Shown: positions 1 through 7,660, counted from the stretch's first letter. The stretch is DNA of 16,043 nucleotides from Phycisphaerae bacterium (GCA_016935035.1 JAFGRR010000149.1:1-16043), one strand, 5' to 3'. The notes: generated by a model not told the origin, from the sequence alone. Made by a program: numbers and translations.

Positions 1-331
1 CCCCACCCAACCCCGCCACTCACGAACACCCTCCGACCGCCCCTCAACTGACGCGCCTAGGATTCATAGCATGACACCCACCACGCACAGGCCGCCACCC
101 AAGCCACGTACCCACCGCCCGCTTCCCATCTTCACTTCTGACTTCTTAATTCTGACTTCTGACTTCCCCAAGTGCCTGATAACCAAGGTGGCCAAACCGG
201 GGGTCTCACAAAATGGTCATGTTGGCCACCTTCGGCACAATTCGCCCAACCCGCGTTTTTATCTGGAACATGCTCAACCACCCCCCGCCGCCCCGCGCAA
301 AACCTGCCCTCCAGCCTGCCATGCCCAAGGA
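1..331. other. Gene-poor stretch with short repeats
   Basis: No convincing gene is seen here. The open frames on the plus strand are proline/arginine-rich, mutually overlapping and lack ribosome binding sites, so I treat them as chance frames in GC-rich DNA. The stretch holds three overlapping copies of a 10-base direct repeat (136-166) and an 11-base perfect inverted repeat, aaggtggccaa at 185-195 and ttggccacctt at 222-232, separated by 26 bases. It runs into the structured element at 332-418. Whether the first 60 bases hold the end of an upstream gene cannot be decided. Confidence 0.5.
136..166. repeat. Direct repeats of TTCTGACTTC
   Basis: The 10-mer ttctgacttc occurs at 136-145, 150-159 and 157-166, the last two overlapping by three bases. 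The tract is more AT-rich than its surroundings. It resembles the other simple tandem tract in this window (gaaccct repeats at 14917-14933) in style but not in sequence. No function can be assigned. Confidence 0.75.
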
Positions 332-418
332 GGGTGCATGGGCAGGTCGCAGACCTGCCCGTGCATCACTGGCCGAGCACGGGCAAACCTGCCTTCGGCA
401 GGCCTGCCCATGGCACCC
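332..418. repeat. Palindromic element that can fold into a three-way junction
   Basis: The sequence is built from CCTGCC/GGCAGG words in both orientations. An outer stem can form between 332-346 (gggtgcatgggcagg) and 403-418 (cctgcccatggcaccc), 15 pairs with one bulged base. Inside it, 356-364 (tgcccgtgc) pairs perfectly with 377-385 (gcacgggca), and 388-393 (cctgcc) pairs with 397-402 (ggcagg) around a TTC loop. A competing hairpin pairs 340-348 with 352-360 around GCA. It lies 7 bases beyond the stop codon of the minus-strand gene at 425-721, so it could act as its terminator. It could equally be a dispersed REP-like repeat or a structured RNA. Confidence 0.6.
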
Positions 419-424
419 ACTAAC

Positions 425-721
425 TCACTCCGTGGGTGTCAGGCGTGTACGCCGAACGCTGCCGAAGATCGTGAACTCGCATCCGACCGGCGTGCGGTGG
501 CAGACTTCAATCTCGTCGAGCTCGACCCGCCATTGTGCACCCTCGCGCACGCCGACCAGCGTCAGCGGGCCGGCGCGATGTCCGTCTTCCGGCGCCCCCG
601 GTCCGGTCAGTGCGCCGTGTGGTTCGTCACTGTCCGGGTCGTACAGCGTCAGTACTGAAATCTCGTCGAGCGGTTGTCCGGCGAGTGATATTTCTGATGG
701 AACATAGGCTTCGAGTGGCAC
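425..721 (-). CDS. Hypothetical small protein, 98 aa
   Basis: I do not recognise the family. The start is a GTG at 719-721, supported by a textbook Shine-Dalgarno GGGAGGT (729-735) seven bases upstream, which makes this a real gene rather than a chance frame. The product has no signal peptide, no membrane segment and no visible helix-turn-helix. It is acidic in the middle and reads as alternating short beta strands, especially in the C-terminal third, where RVELDEIEVCHRT is followed by GCEFTIFGSVRR. Two cysteines lie at about residues 74 and 81. It is divergent from the lysine-degradation operon and shares its roughly 240-base intergenic region, so the two could be regulated together, but nothing in the sequence gives its role. 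Confidence 0.6.
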   Translation of the reverse strand: MPLEAYVPSEISLAGQPLDEISVLTLYDPDSDEPHGALTGPGAPEDGHRAGPLTLVGVREGAQWRVELDEIEVCHRTPVGCEFTIFGSVRRTRLTPTE

Positions 722-728
722 GGTTTTG

Positions 729-735
729 ACCTCCC
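729..735 (-). promoter_or_regulatory. Shine-Dalgarno site deciding a GTG start
   Basis: On the minus strand GGGAGGT is followed by seven bases and then GTG at 719-721. It is one of the best anti-16S matches in the window and fixes the start of the 98-residue protein despite the non-ATG codon. Confidence 0.65.
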
Positions 736-768
736 AACCGGTCCTATCGCGTCTAAACGCAGATCGGC

Positions 769-774
769 ATTGTA
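769..774 (-). promoter_or_regulatory. Possible -10 element (TACAAT) of the 98-aa gene
   Basis: The minus strand reads TACAAT, five of six bases of the sigma-70 consensus, which would start transcription near 762 and give a leader of about 40 bases. No good -35 hexamer lies 16-18 bases upstream (GCGGCA at 792-797 is poor), so this is tentative. Confidence 0.3.
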
Positions 775-812
775 ACGGCTGCCGCGGCGGCTGCCGCCTG
801 TTTTGCCCCGTG

Positions 813-841
813 TTGACCGGCCGATAGCGTTTTCATATGAT
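813..841 (+). promoter_or_regulatory. Sigma-70-like promoter of the lysine-degradation operon
   Basis: TTGACC (813-818, five of six consensus bases) and TATGAT (836-841, five of six) are separated by exactly 17 bases. Transcription would begin near 848. A 7-base inverted repeat, cgtgttg at 809-815 and caacacg at 856-862, brackets the core promoter and could be a further protein site. The position fits transcription of the reductase gene beginning at 960 with a leader of about 112 bases. Confidence 0.6.
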
Positions 842-871
842 CGGTCGTTTCGTGGCAACACGATGCACGGG

Positions 872-886
872 GGTCAACGGTTGACC
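872..886 (+). promoter_or_regulatory. Palindromic operator candidate GGTCAAC-G-GTTGACC
   Basis: A perfect 7-base inverted repeat with one central base lies about 24-38 bases downstream of the predicted transcription start, where a bound repressor would block elongation. A closely similar palindrome occupies the equivalent place in the leader of the MutL-family gene (7587-7599). The shared form is GTYAAC-R-GTTRACCA. The cognate regulator is not identifiable in the window. Confidence 0.5.
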
Positions 887-959
887 ACGGCTAGCGATGG
901 CTGTGCGGCGCGCTTGCGTGCCGCACGATGTGGATGGTGACAAGTCGGCGGGACTCGAA

Positions 960-2261
960 GTGAAAATCGGTATCAGACACGAAGACAAGAGTACATGGGA
1001 AGGGCGCGCGCCGCTCGTCCCGGCGGACATCAAGCAGCTAGTCAACGAGCACGGCATAGAGTTCGTGATCCAGAACTCGCCGACACGCAGGATTCCGGCC
1101 GCTGAATATGCCGCCGCCGGCGCGACGATGGTCGATACGCTCGACGGGTGTCCGCTGGTGATGGGTGTCAAGGAGATCCCGCTGGAGCTAATCGAGCCGA
1201 AGAAGACGTATGTCTACTTCTCTCACACGATCAAGGGCCAGGCCGCGAACATGCCCGCACTGAAACGTCTGATGCAACTTGGCTGCACACTGATCGATTA
1301 CGAGCGAATCGTGGACGAACAGGGACGCCGGTTGGTCTTCTTCGGCGAATACGCCGGCTTGGCAGGGATGATCGACACGTTGTGGCTGCTGGGCCGACGA
1401 CTGACGCAGGAGGGCATCGCCACGCCGTTCGCGCAGGTTACCGCCGCCCACGAGTACGCCGACTTGGCCGACGCCGAACGCCACATCCGCGCGCTCGGTG
1501 ACCACATCCGCGCCAGCGGCCTGCCGGACGGCCACCCGCCAATGGTGTGCGGCTTTGCCGGCTACGGCAACGTCTCACGCGGCGCGCAGCGCGTGTATGA
1601 CTGGCTGGGCGGCGACGAGCTCAAGCCCGAAGAGCTGGGATCAAAGCCCCTCTCGCACGGCACCTGCTACAAGGTCGTCTTCCAAGAGAAGCACATCGCC
1701 GCCCCCAAAAACCCCGCGGCTACGTTCAATCTCCAAGACTACTACGAACACCCCGACCGCTATCAGGCGGCGTTCTTTGACCACGTGCCGCACCTGACGC
1801 TGCTCATGAACTGCATCTACTGGGACTCCCGGTATCCGCGGCTGATAACGCAGGCACAATTCCAGCAGTTGTATTCTGACGGGACGCAACCGCGGCTGCG
1901 CGTGATCGGCGATGTGAGTTGCGACATCAACGGTTCGCTCGAATGCACCACGAGTGCCGATGGCCCGGGCAACCCGGCGTACGTCTACGATCCCGTGACC
2001 GGCGCGACGCATTACGGTGTCGAGGGAAACGGGCCGGTCGTGCTGGCGGTTGACTTTCTGCCGGCGGAGTTGCCGATCGACTCGTCGCGCTATTTCAGCC
2101 AGGCCCTGCGGCCATTCATTCCGGCGCTGGCCAACACGGATTTCTCGCGCCCGCTCGAAGAGAGCGATCTGCCGCCCGAGCTGCGCCGTGCGACGATTGT
2201 CTACGCGGGCAAGCTAGCGCCGCCGTTCGAGCGCCTCGCGAAGTACGTTGAAGCGCGATAG
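960..2261 (+). CDS. Lysine-2-oxoglutarate reductase (saccharopine-forming)
   Basis: The 433-residue product matches the N-terminal half of eukaryotic AASS. It would condense lysine with 2-oxoglutarate and reduce the adduct with NAD(P)H to saccharopine, the first step of the saccharopine route of lysine breakdown in the cytoplasm. Family signatures are clear: RHEDKSTWEGRAPLVP at 6-21, VMGVKEIP with Lys71 and YFSHTIKGQAANMP with His89 (by alignment from memory, the active-site Lys and His of the yeast Lys1 family), LIDYERIVD near 111, FGEYAGLAGMID, a Rossmann glycine motif GFAGYGNVSRGAQ at 198-210, and GDVSCDINGSLE near 317. I chose the GTG at 960 because MKIGIRHEDK is where homologues begin. 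An in-frame ATG at 897 would add 21 unmatched residues just behind the operator; neither start has a strong ribosome site. The next gene follows after 58 bases. Confidence 0.9.
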   Translation: MKIGIRHEDKSTWEGRAPLVPADIKQLVNEHGIEFVIQNSPTRRIPAAEYAAAGATMVDTLDGCPLVMGVKEIPLELIEPKKTYVYFSHTIKGQAANMPALKRLMQLGCTLIDYERIVDEQGRRLVFFGEYAGLAGMIDTLWLLGRRLTQEGIATPFAQVTAAHEYADLADAERHIRALGDHIRASGLPDGHPPMVCGFAGYGNVSRGAQRVYDWLGGDELKPEELGSKPLSHGTCYKVVFQEKHIAAPKNPAATFNLQDYYEHPDRYQAAFFDHVPHLTLLMNCIYWDSRYPRLITQAQFQQLYSDGTQPRLRVIGDVSCDINGSLECTTSADGPGNPAYVYDPVTGATHYGVEGNGPVVLAVDFLPAELPIDSSRYFSQALRPFIPALANTDFSRPLEESDLPPELRRATIVYAGKLAPPFERLAKYVEAR

Positions 2262-2319
2262 CAGCAGCACGGTACACAAGTCCCTGGGGCCGATTTGTGA
2301 CAGCGAGGAGACAGCATAA

Positions 2320-3651
2320 ATGAAGAAGGTCCTGGTTCTCGGTGCCGGTCTGGTGTCGCCGCCGCTGGTCGAATACCTGCTCAAGCAGCCGGGCTACAGC
2401 GTTACGCTGGCGGATATGGTGCTCGACAAAGCCCAGGCACTCATCGGCGGTCACCTCAACGGCACGGCCGTGCAACTGGTCGCCAAGGATACCGACCGGA
2501 TGGAAGCGCTGATTCGTGCGCACGACCTCGCCGTCAGCCTGCTGCCCGCACCGCTGCATCCAACCGTCGCCGAGTTGTGCGTCAAGCACGGCAAGCATAT
2601 GGTGACCGCGTCCTACGTCAGCCCGGCGATGCGCAAGCTCGACGAGGCGGCCAAACAGGCGCGCATCACGATCCTCAACGAGATTGGTGTCGACCCCGGC
2701 ATCGACCACATGTCCGCCATGCGCGTCATTCACGACATCGAAAGACGTGGCGGCAAAGTCATCAGCTTCAAATCTTACTGTGGCGGCCTGCCCGCGCCGG
2801 ACGCCAACGACAACCCGTGGGGCTACAAGTTCTCATGGAGCCCGCGCGGCGTCTGCACCGCCGGCAAGAATGCCGCCCGTTATCGCGAGAACGGCCAGCA
2901 GATCGACATTCCCGGCCCAGAGCTGTTCACTTGCCATCACCCGTTGCACGTCGACGGCATCGGCCAGCTTGAGGCCTATCCCAACCGTGATTCGCTCGGC
3001 TACATCGACATCTACGGCCTGCAAGGCATCGACACCATGTTCCGCGGCACGCTGCGCTACCCCGGCTGGTGCGCGTGTCTGAAGGCCGTCGTCGATCTTG
3101 GCATGCTCGCGGAAGAGCCGGTCACGTATGCCACCGACACTACTCACGCCCAATGGGTCACCAAGCTGATAAGGACCGGCTCGCCGGTCAATATCCGACA
3201 GCAGGTCGCGGACTTCCTCAAGATCGACGCCAGCGCCAACGCCCTCGAGCGCATGGAGTGGCTGGGCCTGTTCTCGAACGAACCGATCGCGCACGCCGGC
3301 GATGAGACGACCGACCTCGACGTTCTCGCCGCACGTATGAATGAAAGAATGCCGTACAAAAAGGGTGAGCGCGACATGCTCGTGATGATGCACAAGTTTG
3401 TCGCCAGGTTCACGGACGGCAAGCAAGAGCGGCATACATCGACGCTGATCGACTACGGCCGGCCGGGCGGGCACAGTTCGATGGCGCGCACCGTCGGTCT
3501 GCCCACCGCCATCGGTGCGAAGATGATCCTGGCGGGCGAGATCACGAGCGCGGGCGTGCACATTCCGGTCAGGCCAGAGGTCTACAACCCCGTGCTCGAC
3601 GAACTCGCCCTGCTGGACATTCGCTTTGAAGAGAACGTGGAGCCGGCATAG
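2320..3651 (+). CDS. Saccharopine dehydrogenase (glutamate-forming)
   Basis: The 443-residue product corresponds to the C-terminal half of AASS and to fungal Lys9. It oxidises saccharopine to 2-aminoadipate 6-semialdehyde plus glutamate with NAD(P)+. Visible are the N-terminal Rossmann motif KVLVLGAGLVSPP (3-15), VSLLPAPLHP (72-81), the conserved HMVTASY (93-99), GVDPGIDHMSAM (123-134), SYCGGLPAP (152-160), KFSWSPRGV (170-178), YPNRDS (220-225), FRGTLRYPGW (241-250) and MARTVGLPTA (388-397), all recognisable in the animal enzyme. Length is typical for a stand-alone dehydrogenase. The start ATG has GAGGAG (2305-2310) nine bases upstream. It is the second gene of the operon with the reductase. 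The dehydrogenase that would remove the semialdehyde is not in the window. Confidence 0.92.
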   Translation: MKKVLVLGAGLVSPPLVEYLLKQPGYSVTLADMVLDKAQALIGGHLNGTAVQLVAKDTDRMEALIRAHDLAVSLLPAPLHPTVAELCVKHGKHMVTASYVSPAMRKLDEAAKQARITILNEIGVDPGIDHMSAMRVIHDIERRGGKVISFKSYCGGLPAPDANDNPWGYKFSWSPRGVCTAGKNAARYRENGQQIDIPGPELFTCHHPLHVDGIGQLEAYPNRDSLGYIDIYGLQGIDTMFRGTLRYPGWCACLKAVVDLGMLAEEPVTYATDTTHAQWVTKLIRTGSPVNIRQQVADFLKIDASANALERMEWLGLFSNEPIAHAGDETTDLDVLAARMNERMPYKKGERDMLVMMHKFVARFTDGKQERHTSTLIDYGRPGGHSSMARTVGLPTAIGAKMILAGEITSAGVHIPVRPEVYNPVLDELALLDIRFEENVEPA

Positions 3652-3666
3652 CGGACTCAGCGGCGA

Positions 3667-6600
3667 TCATCCCCGCGCGCCGGGCCGCGGTTGCCCGAGC
3701 ACCTCACGCACACGCCGCAGCATCTGAAGCCGGCTGTACGGTTTTTCCAGGAACTCGACGTTTTCCTCCAGTACACCGTGGTGCGCGATTACGTCGGACG
3801 TGTACCCGGAGACGTACAGTGTTCGCATGTTCGGGCGCTGCGCCGTTAGAGTGTCCGCCAGCTTCCTACCATTCATGCCAGGCATAATCACATCGGTGAC
3901 GAGCAAATCGATCTGTTCGGAATGAGCAGCGGCCAACCGCAGCGCGTCCGCGCCATTAGAGGCCGCCAGCACTCTGTACCCGGAATCCCGGAGCATATGC
4001 TCGGTTAGCTCCCGCACCGCCGTGTCGTCCTCACAGATCATGATCGTCTCGGTGCCGGTCGGAAGTGGGTCAAGAAGCTCGGCTCTCCCCCGCGGCGAGA
4101 TCGTCTCCTTCGCGCAGGGCCAATAGACGCGGAAGGTGGTCCCGCGTCCGGGTTCGCTGTATACGGCCACGTGCCCATCGGCCTGTTTGACAATCCCATA
4201 CACCATGGAGAGGCCGAGGCCGGTGCCCTGGCCGGCCGACTTGGTGGTGAAGAATGGCTCAAAGACCCGTTCTTGCGTGGCGGCGTCCATGCCGATGCCG
4301 GTGTCACTGACGATCAGCGAGACATGCGGCCCCACCTGGGCTCCGGGGCGTGTCCCCACGTAGGTATCATCGAGAATGACACTCCGCGTCTCCAGGCTCA
4401 GGCGACCGCCCTCCGGCATCGCGTCGCGCGCGTTGACGACCAGGTTCACTACGACCTGCTCCAACTGGCCGACGTCAGCCTTGATGGGGCTCAAATCGGC
4501 TTCGTAACTGAGGTGCAGTTCGATGTCCTCGGTAATGAGTCGGCGGAGCATCTTCTCCAAGTCGCGGAGCATTGCGTTGAGATCAACGACCTCCGGACGG
4601 ATCACTTGGCGCCGGCTGAAAGCGAGTAGTTGCCGCGTCAGGGACGAGGCGCGATGCGCGCTCTTTTCGATCTGTCGCACGCTCTCGAGCAGTCCGTGAC
4701 CCGCTGGAAAATGGGATTCGAGCCCGTCGATCGCCATCTCCACGTTGCCGAAGATCGCGGTCAGGATGTTATTGAAGTCATGCGCCACGCCGCCGGCGAG
4801 TTGACCGACGGCCTCCATCTTCTGCGCCTGGCGCAGTTGGAACTCCAGCCGGTCGCGTTCTTCCTCGGTGCGGCGGCGTTTTGTGATGTCCCAGATGAAC
4901 CCCTCGAGAAACAGCAACTTGCCACTTTCAGCGAACACGCCGCGGCCGCGTTCCCAGACCCAGCGTACGTCGCCAGTCGCCGCGTGTATTCGATAGGTCA
5001 CTTCGAACGCGCTGTTCTGATCAAGGCCATCCTCAATCTGCACGCGTACGCTCTCGCGGTCATCCTCGTGAATCAGGTTGGCGTAGGTCACCGCATAGTT
5101 GTTGACCAAATCATGGGCCTGATAGCCGGTGACTTGATGGCATCCATCACTCACGAAGACCATGGTCCAGTGCTCGTCGTTCAGGCAGCGATAGGCCATC
5201 CCGGGCAGGTTGCTCATCAGCGTGGCCAGCGTTCGCTCGCTCTCCCTGAGCGCGTCCTCGGCTTGCTTACGGTCCGTGATGTCCAGATGGGTGCCGCAAA
5301 CGCGGCGCGGCGTGCCATCGGCGTCACGTTCGACCACGCGCCATCTGTTGAGCACCCAGATCCAATGGCCGGATCCGTGCTTCATGCGGTGTTCTGCCTC
5401 GCACGAATCCGCCTGGTCTCGCAGATGTTCGCCGAAAAGTGCCCCGATCCGTGCCAGGTCGTCCGGATGAACCAGCCCGCGCCATTCGTCGATGCTTGTG
5501 GGCACCGAGTCTGGTGCGAGACCGAGCATGTTCGCAGCGCGCTCGTCGAAGGTCACCTTGCCCGCCGTGATATCCCAGTCCCAGGTCGCCAGGTTTGCCC
5601 CCATCAGCGCGAGAGCCATACGCTCCTCGCTGTCCGCCAACCGCTGACGTGTCCGGTATTCCTCGGTCACATCGCGAAATACCAGCACGACGCCCCTGAG
5701 CGCGCCGTCGTCGTCTCGAATCGGCGCAGCCGAATCAGCGATCTGGTACTCAGTGCCATCCCGGGACAGTAAGAGCGTGTGGTTGGCCAGCCCCACTATT
5801 TCGCCGCTTTCGAGCACACGCTCAACCGGCGTAGCGGCCTGCTCCCGTGTCAGGGCGCTGACGATGTCAAAGACCTCGGCGAGCGGCTTGCCCAGGGCTT
5901 CGCTGAGGGGCCAGCCGGTGACCCTCTCTGCCACCGGGTTCATGCGCGTGACCCGCCCCGCCGTGTCCGTCGCGATCACCGCGTCGCCGATGGAGTCGAG
6001 CGTTGTTCGCAGATTCTCCTCGTTGCGACGCAGCTTTCGCTCGGCTTCACGCGTGCGCATAAGACCAAAGGTCACACCGGCCAGGGCGATGATCATAAGC
6101 GCAAACGCCAGAGCCGCACTCCAGATCAATCGCTTGTGTCGGCCATAGAACGAAATCGGCTTGTTCACGACGACGGCCGAGTCCGGCAACAGCGACTCGT
6201 CCAGCCCCAAACGCACCAGCGCGGCGTGGTCGAACATCACGACGTGTGGGCACGTCGATACAGTCTCTGGAATCCGGCCCGTTTCGAGTATCTCAAGGCA
6301 GATCCGGGCGGCCGCGCTGCCCTGGTCCCGAGCCGAGACCATGCACCCTCCGACGACGCCGGTGCCGATATACAGATCCTGCATTGCGTACACCGGCGCG
6401 GGCGAGGCCGCACAGATCACACGGGCACTCTGCTCGTGTGTGTAGTAAACGCCGTTGGCATCCCGGTTGTAGTTGCACAGCAAGACAGCGTCGTCACTCG
6501 ACAACTTGGATAGGCGATCCCGCAACGTCTGGGTGTCGAGCTTGGCCAGCCACTGGATCTGAACCCCGCTCTTCCAGTCCACCAGGGCCGCCGCGACCTG

Positions 6601-7176
6601 GTTCCGCATGGCTATGGCCGTCGGATTGGCACCGGAAACCACGGCCAGAGTGCGCAGTCGCGGCTGGACGGTCAGAATCAAGTCAGCGGTGCGTCTGGGA
6701 TCGAGCGGCTGAACCACGCCCGTGGCCATGCCGCCGAATGTCTCCAGCATACGCGGCGTGAAATCATCGATCCCGCAGAAGACCATCGGTATTCCAGGGA
6801 ACATGTTAGCCTGGTGCTCGGCCAGAAATGTAAGGGCGTTGTTGTCACTGGCGATGATGGCATCAAAGCGAGTGGCCGCGTATTTCCGCTTCAGGTAATC
6901 CGCGACGAGGTCGCTTACGTCCTCCAGCGGAGTTCGCTTGGAGTCCAGGTATTCGACGAAGAGTTCGATATCCTGCCGGTCCTTCAACGCATCCCGAATT
7001 CCCAGTTGCAGGCCATCGGTCCACGTCAGGCCCTCGTGGTACGAATGCAGGACCAGGACCCGCGTCTGTGGCAGCGTGGTTGCATCGGCATCCTGCCACG
7101 TGCCACCCAAGGCCACTGCGCAGATGAGCAGCGCGGCCAGCACCTGAAGTCCGCCCTTGGTGGCATGCCTCTTCAT
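3667..7176 (-). CDS. Hybrid sensor histidine kinase with periplasmic binding-protein-like sensor
   Basis: The 1169-residue protein has a signal peptide (1-32, ending ADA), a periplasmic domain of about 300 residues resembling ABC-type substrate-binding proteins (LVLHSYHEGLTWTDGL at 41-56), a membrane segment at 350-372, three PAS domains (about 390-510, 515-637 and 645-770; the last two have the PAC-type LDITDRK and WDITKRR ends), a HisKA domain with His799 in GGVAHDFNN, a HATPase domain (N box NLVVNARDAMP at 911-921, DTGIGM at 958, GQGTGLGLS at 982) and a C-terminal receiver with Glu1049/Asp1050, phospho-acceptor Asp1095, Ser1123 and Lys1145. It would sense a small external ligand and control an unidentified partner by phosphorelay; no response regulator with an output domain is nearby. 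It converges on the saccharopine dehydrogenase gene with a 15-base gap and is divergent from the MutL gene. GAGGT at 7187-7191 supports the ATG. Confidence 0.9.
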   Translation of the reverse strand: MKRHATKGGLQVLAALLICAVALGGTWQDADATTLPQTRVLVLHSYHEGLTWTDGLQLGIRDALKDRQDIELFVEYLDSKRTPLEDVSDLVADYLKRKYAATRFDAIIASDNNALTFLAEHQANMFPGIPMVFCGIDDFTPRMLETFGGMATGVVQPLDPRRTADLILTVQPRLRTLAVVSGANPTAIAMRNQVAAALVDWKSGVQIQWLAKLDTQTLRDRLSKLSSDDAVLLCNYNRDANGVYYTHEQSARVICAASPAPVYAMQDLYIGTGVVGGCMVSARDQGSAAARICLEILETGRIPETVSTCPHVVMFDHAALVRLGLDESLLPDSAVVVNKPISFYGRHKRLIWSAALAFALMIIALAGVTFGLMRTREAERKLRRNEENLRTTLDSIGDAVIATDTAGRVTRMNPVAERVTGWPLSEALGKPLAEVFDIVSALTREQAATPVERVLESGEIVGLANHTLLLSRDGTEYQIADSAAPIRDDDGALRGVVLVFRDVTEEYRTRQRLADSEERMALALMGANLATWDWDITAGKVTFDERAANMLGLAPDSVPTSIDEWRGLVHPDDLARIGALFGEHLRDQADSCEAEHRMKHGSGHWIWVLNRWRVVERDADGTPRRVCGTHLDITDRKQAEDALRESERTLATLMSNLPGMAYRCLNDEHWTMVFVSDGCHQVTGYQAHDLVNNYAVTYANLIHEDDRESVRVQIEDGLDQNSAFEVTYRIHAATGDVRWVWERGRGVFAESGKLLFLEGFIWDITKRRRTEEERDRLEFQLRQAQKMEAVGQLAGGVAHDFNNILTAIFGNVEMAIDGLESHFPAGHGLLESVRQIEKSAHRASSLTRQLLAFSRRQVIRPEVVDLNAMLRDLEKMLRRLITEDIELHLSYEADLSPIKADVGQLEQVVVNLVVNARDAMPEGGRLSLETRSVILDDTYVGTRPGAQVGPHVSLIVSDTGIGMDAATQERVFEPFFTTKSAGQGTGLGLSMVYGIVKQADGHVAVYSEPGRGTTFRVYWPCAKETISPRGRAELLDPLPTGTETIMICEDDTAVRELTEHMLRDSGYRVLAASNGADALRLAAAHSEQIDLLVTDVIMPGMNGRKLADTLTAQRPNMRTLYVSGYTSDVIAHHGVLEENVEFLEKPYSRLQMLRRVREVLGQPRPGARG

Positions 7177-7532
7177 CGCGGCTCGTACCTCGCGTTTGCC
7201 TAACCGATGGTCGGCCCCATCCGCCCGACAGCACCGGACTCAGCGCCCGTTCAACCGACGTGTCTCTCTGTGATGACGGCGCGGTCGCGGGGCCCCGTCC
7301 GACATCGCTCGCGTGTTCACCCGCGCGGACTAATAGTCAAGCACACCGCACGCTGTTCGAAACGTCGAATGGCGACGAAAGCATGAGGACCTACCTGTCG
7401 TCGCGTCACCGGCGTACACGAGGCACCTTATTCTGGCACTTGGCATCGATCGTGGCAATGGCAACGATCGCGGCCCGCGGAGCGTTCATTTCAGCATCTT
7501 ACGCCCCCCGGCCGTGTTCGCCGCTCCGAGAC

Positions 7533-7561
7533 TTGGCGAGGCCCCGCCGGGTCGTTATCAT
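7533..7561 (+). promoter_or_regulatory. Possible promoter of the MutL-family gene
   Basis: TTGGCG (7533-7538, four of six consensus bases) and TATCAT (7556-7561, five of six) are 17 bases apart. Transcription would start near 7568. The layout, with a palindrome centred about 32 bases after the -10 element, copies that of the lysine operon (38 bases). Confidence 0.45.
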
Positions 7562-7586
7562 GTGCGGTCCGACACAAGACGGATGT

Positions 7587-7599
7587 GTTAACAGTTAAC
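7587..7599 (+). promoter_or_regulatory. Palindromic operator candidate GTTAAC-A-GTTAAC
   Basis: Two GTTAAC words, each its own reverse complement, flank a single A and form a perfect 13-base palindrome, followed by CA as at the lysine operon. It differs from the core at 873-885 only at the third and eleventh bases, symmetrically (T/A for C/G), and at the centre. It lies about 20-30 bases after the predicted transcription start and 61 bases before the ATG. It is likely to bind the same dimeric regulator, but this is inferred from similarity and position only. Confidence 0.5.
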
Positions 7600-7660
7600 C
7601 AGAAACGGGGCCGGCCGGTCCTTTCCTGACTCGCGGTCCCCCACTGCGGAAACAGCTTCC

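Larger units (their letters stand above)
7177..7660. other. Divergent intergenic region
   Basis: This stretch separates the minus-strand kinase gene from the plus-strand MutL gene and should hold promoters for both. A plausible plus-strand promoter (7533-7561) and palindrome (7587-7599) are listed separately. An open frame from an ATG at 7383 to 7598 would give a 71-residue arginine-rich peptide. It has only a weak ribosome site, runs through the promoter and palindrome, and is probably not a gene. No clear promoter for the kinase was recognised. Confidence 0.5.

Noticed and set aside
71..707. Overlapping plus-strand frames of 83-195 residues at the left end
   Set aside because: They translate repeats and proline/arginine-rich DNA, overlap one another in different frames, and run against the better supported minus-strand gene at 425-721.
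4630..5772. A 380-residue open frame on the plus strand opposite the sensor kinase
   Set aside because: It lies wholly within the kinase gene, has no ribosome site and no recognisable motif, and is the usual mirror frame of a GC-rich gene.
7340..7380. A T-loop-like GTTCGAAAC suggesting a tRNA gene
   Set aside because: No acceptor, D or anticodon stems can be drawn around it.
7383..7598. A possible 71-residue small protein upstream of the MutL gene
   Set aside because: Weak ribosome site, arginine-rich composition, and it overlaps the predicted promoter and palindrome of the next gene.
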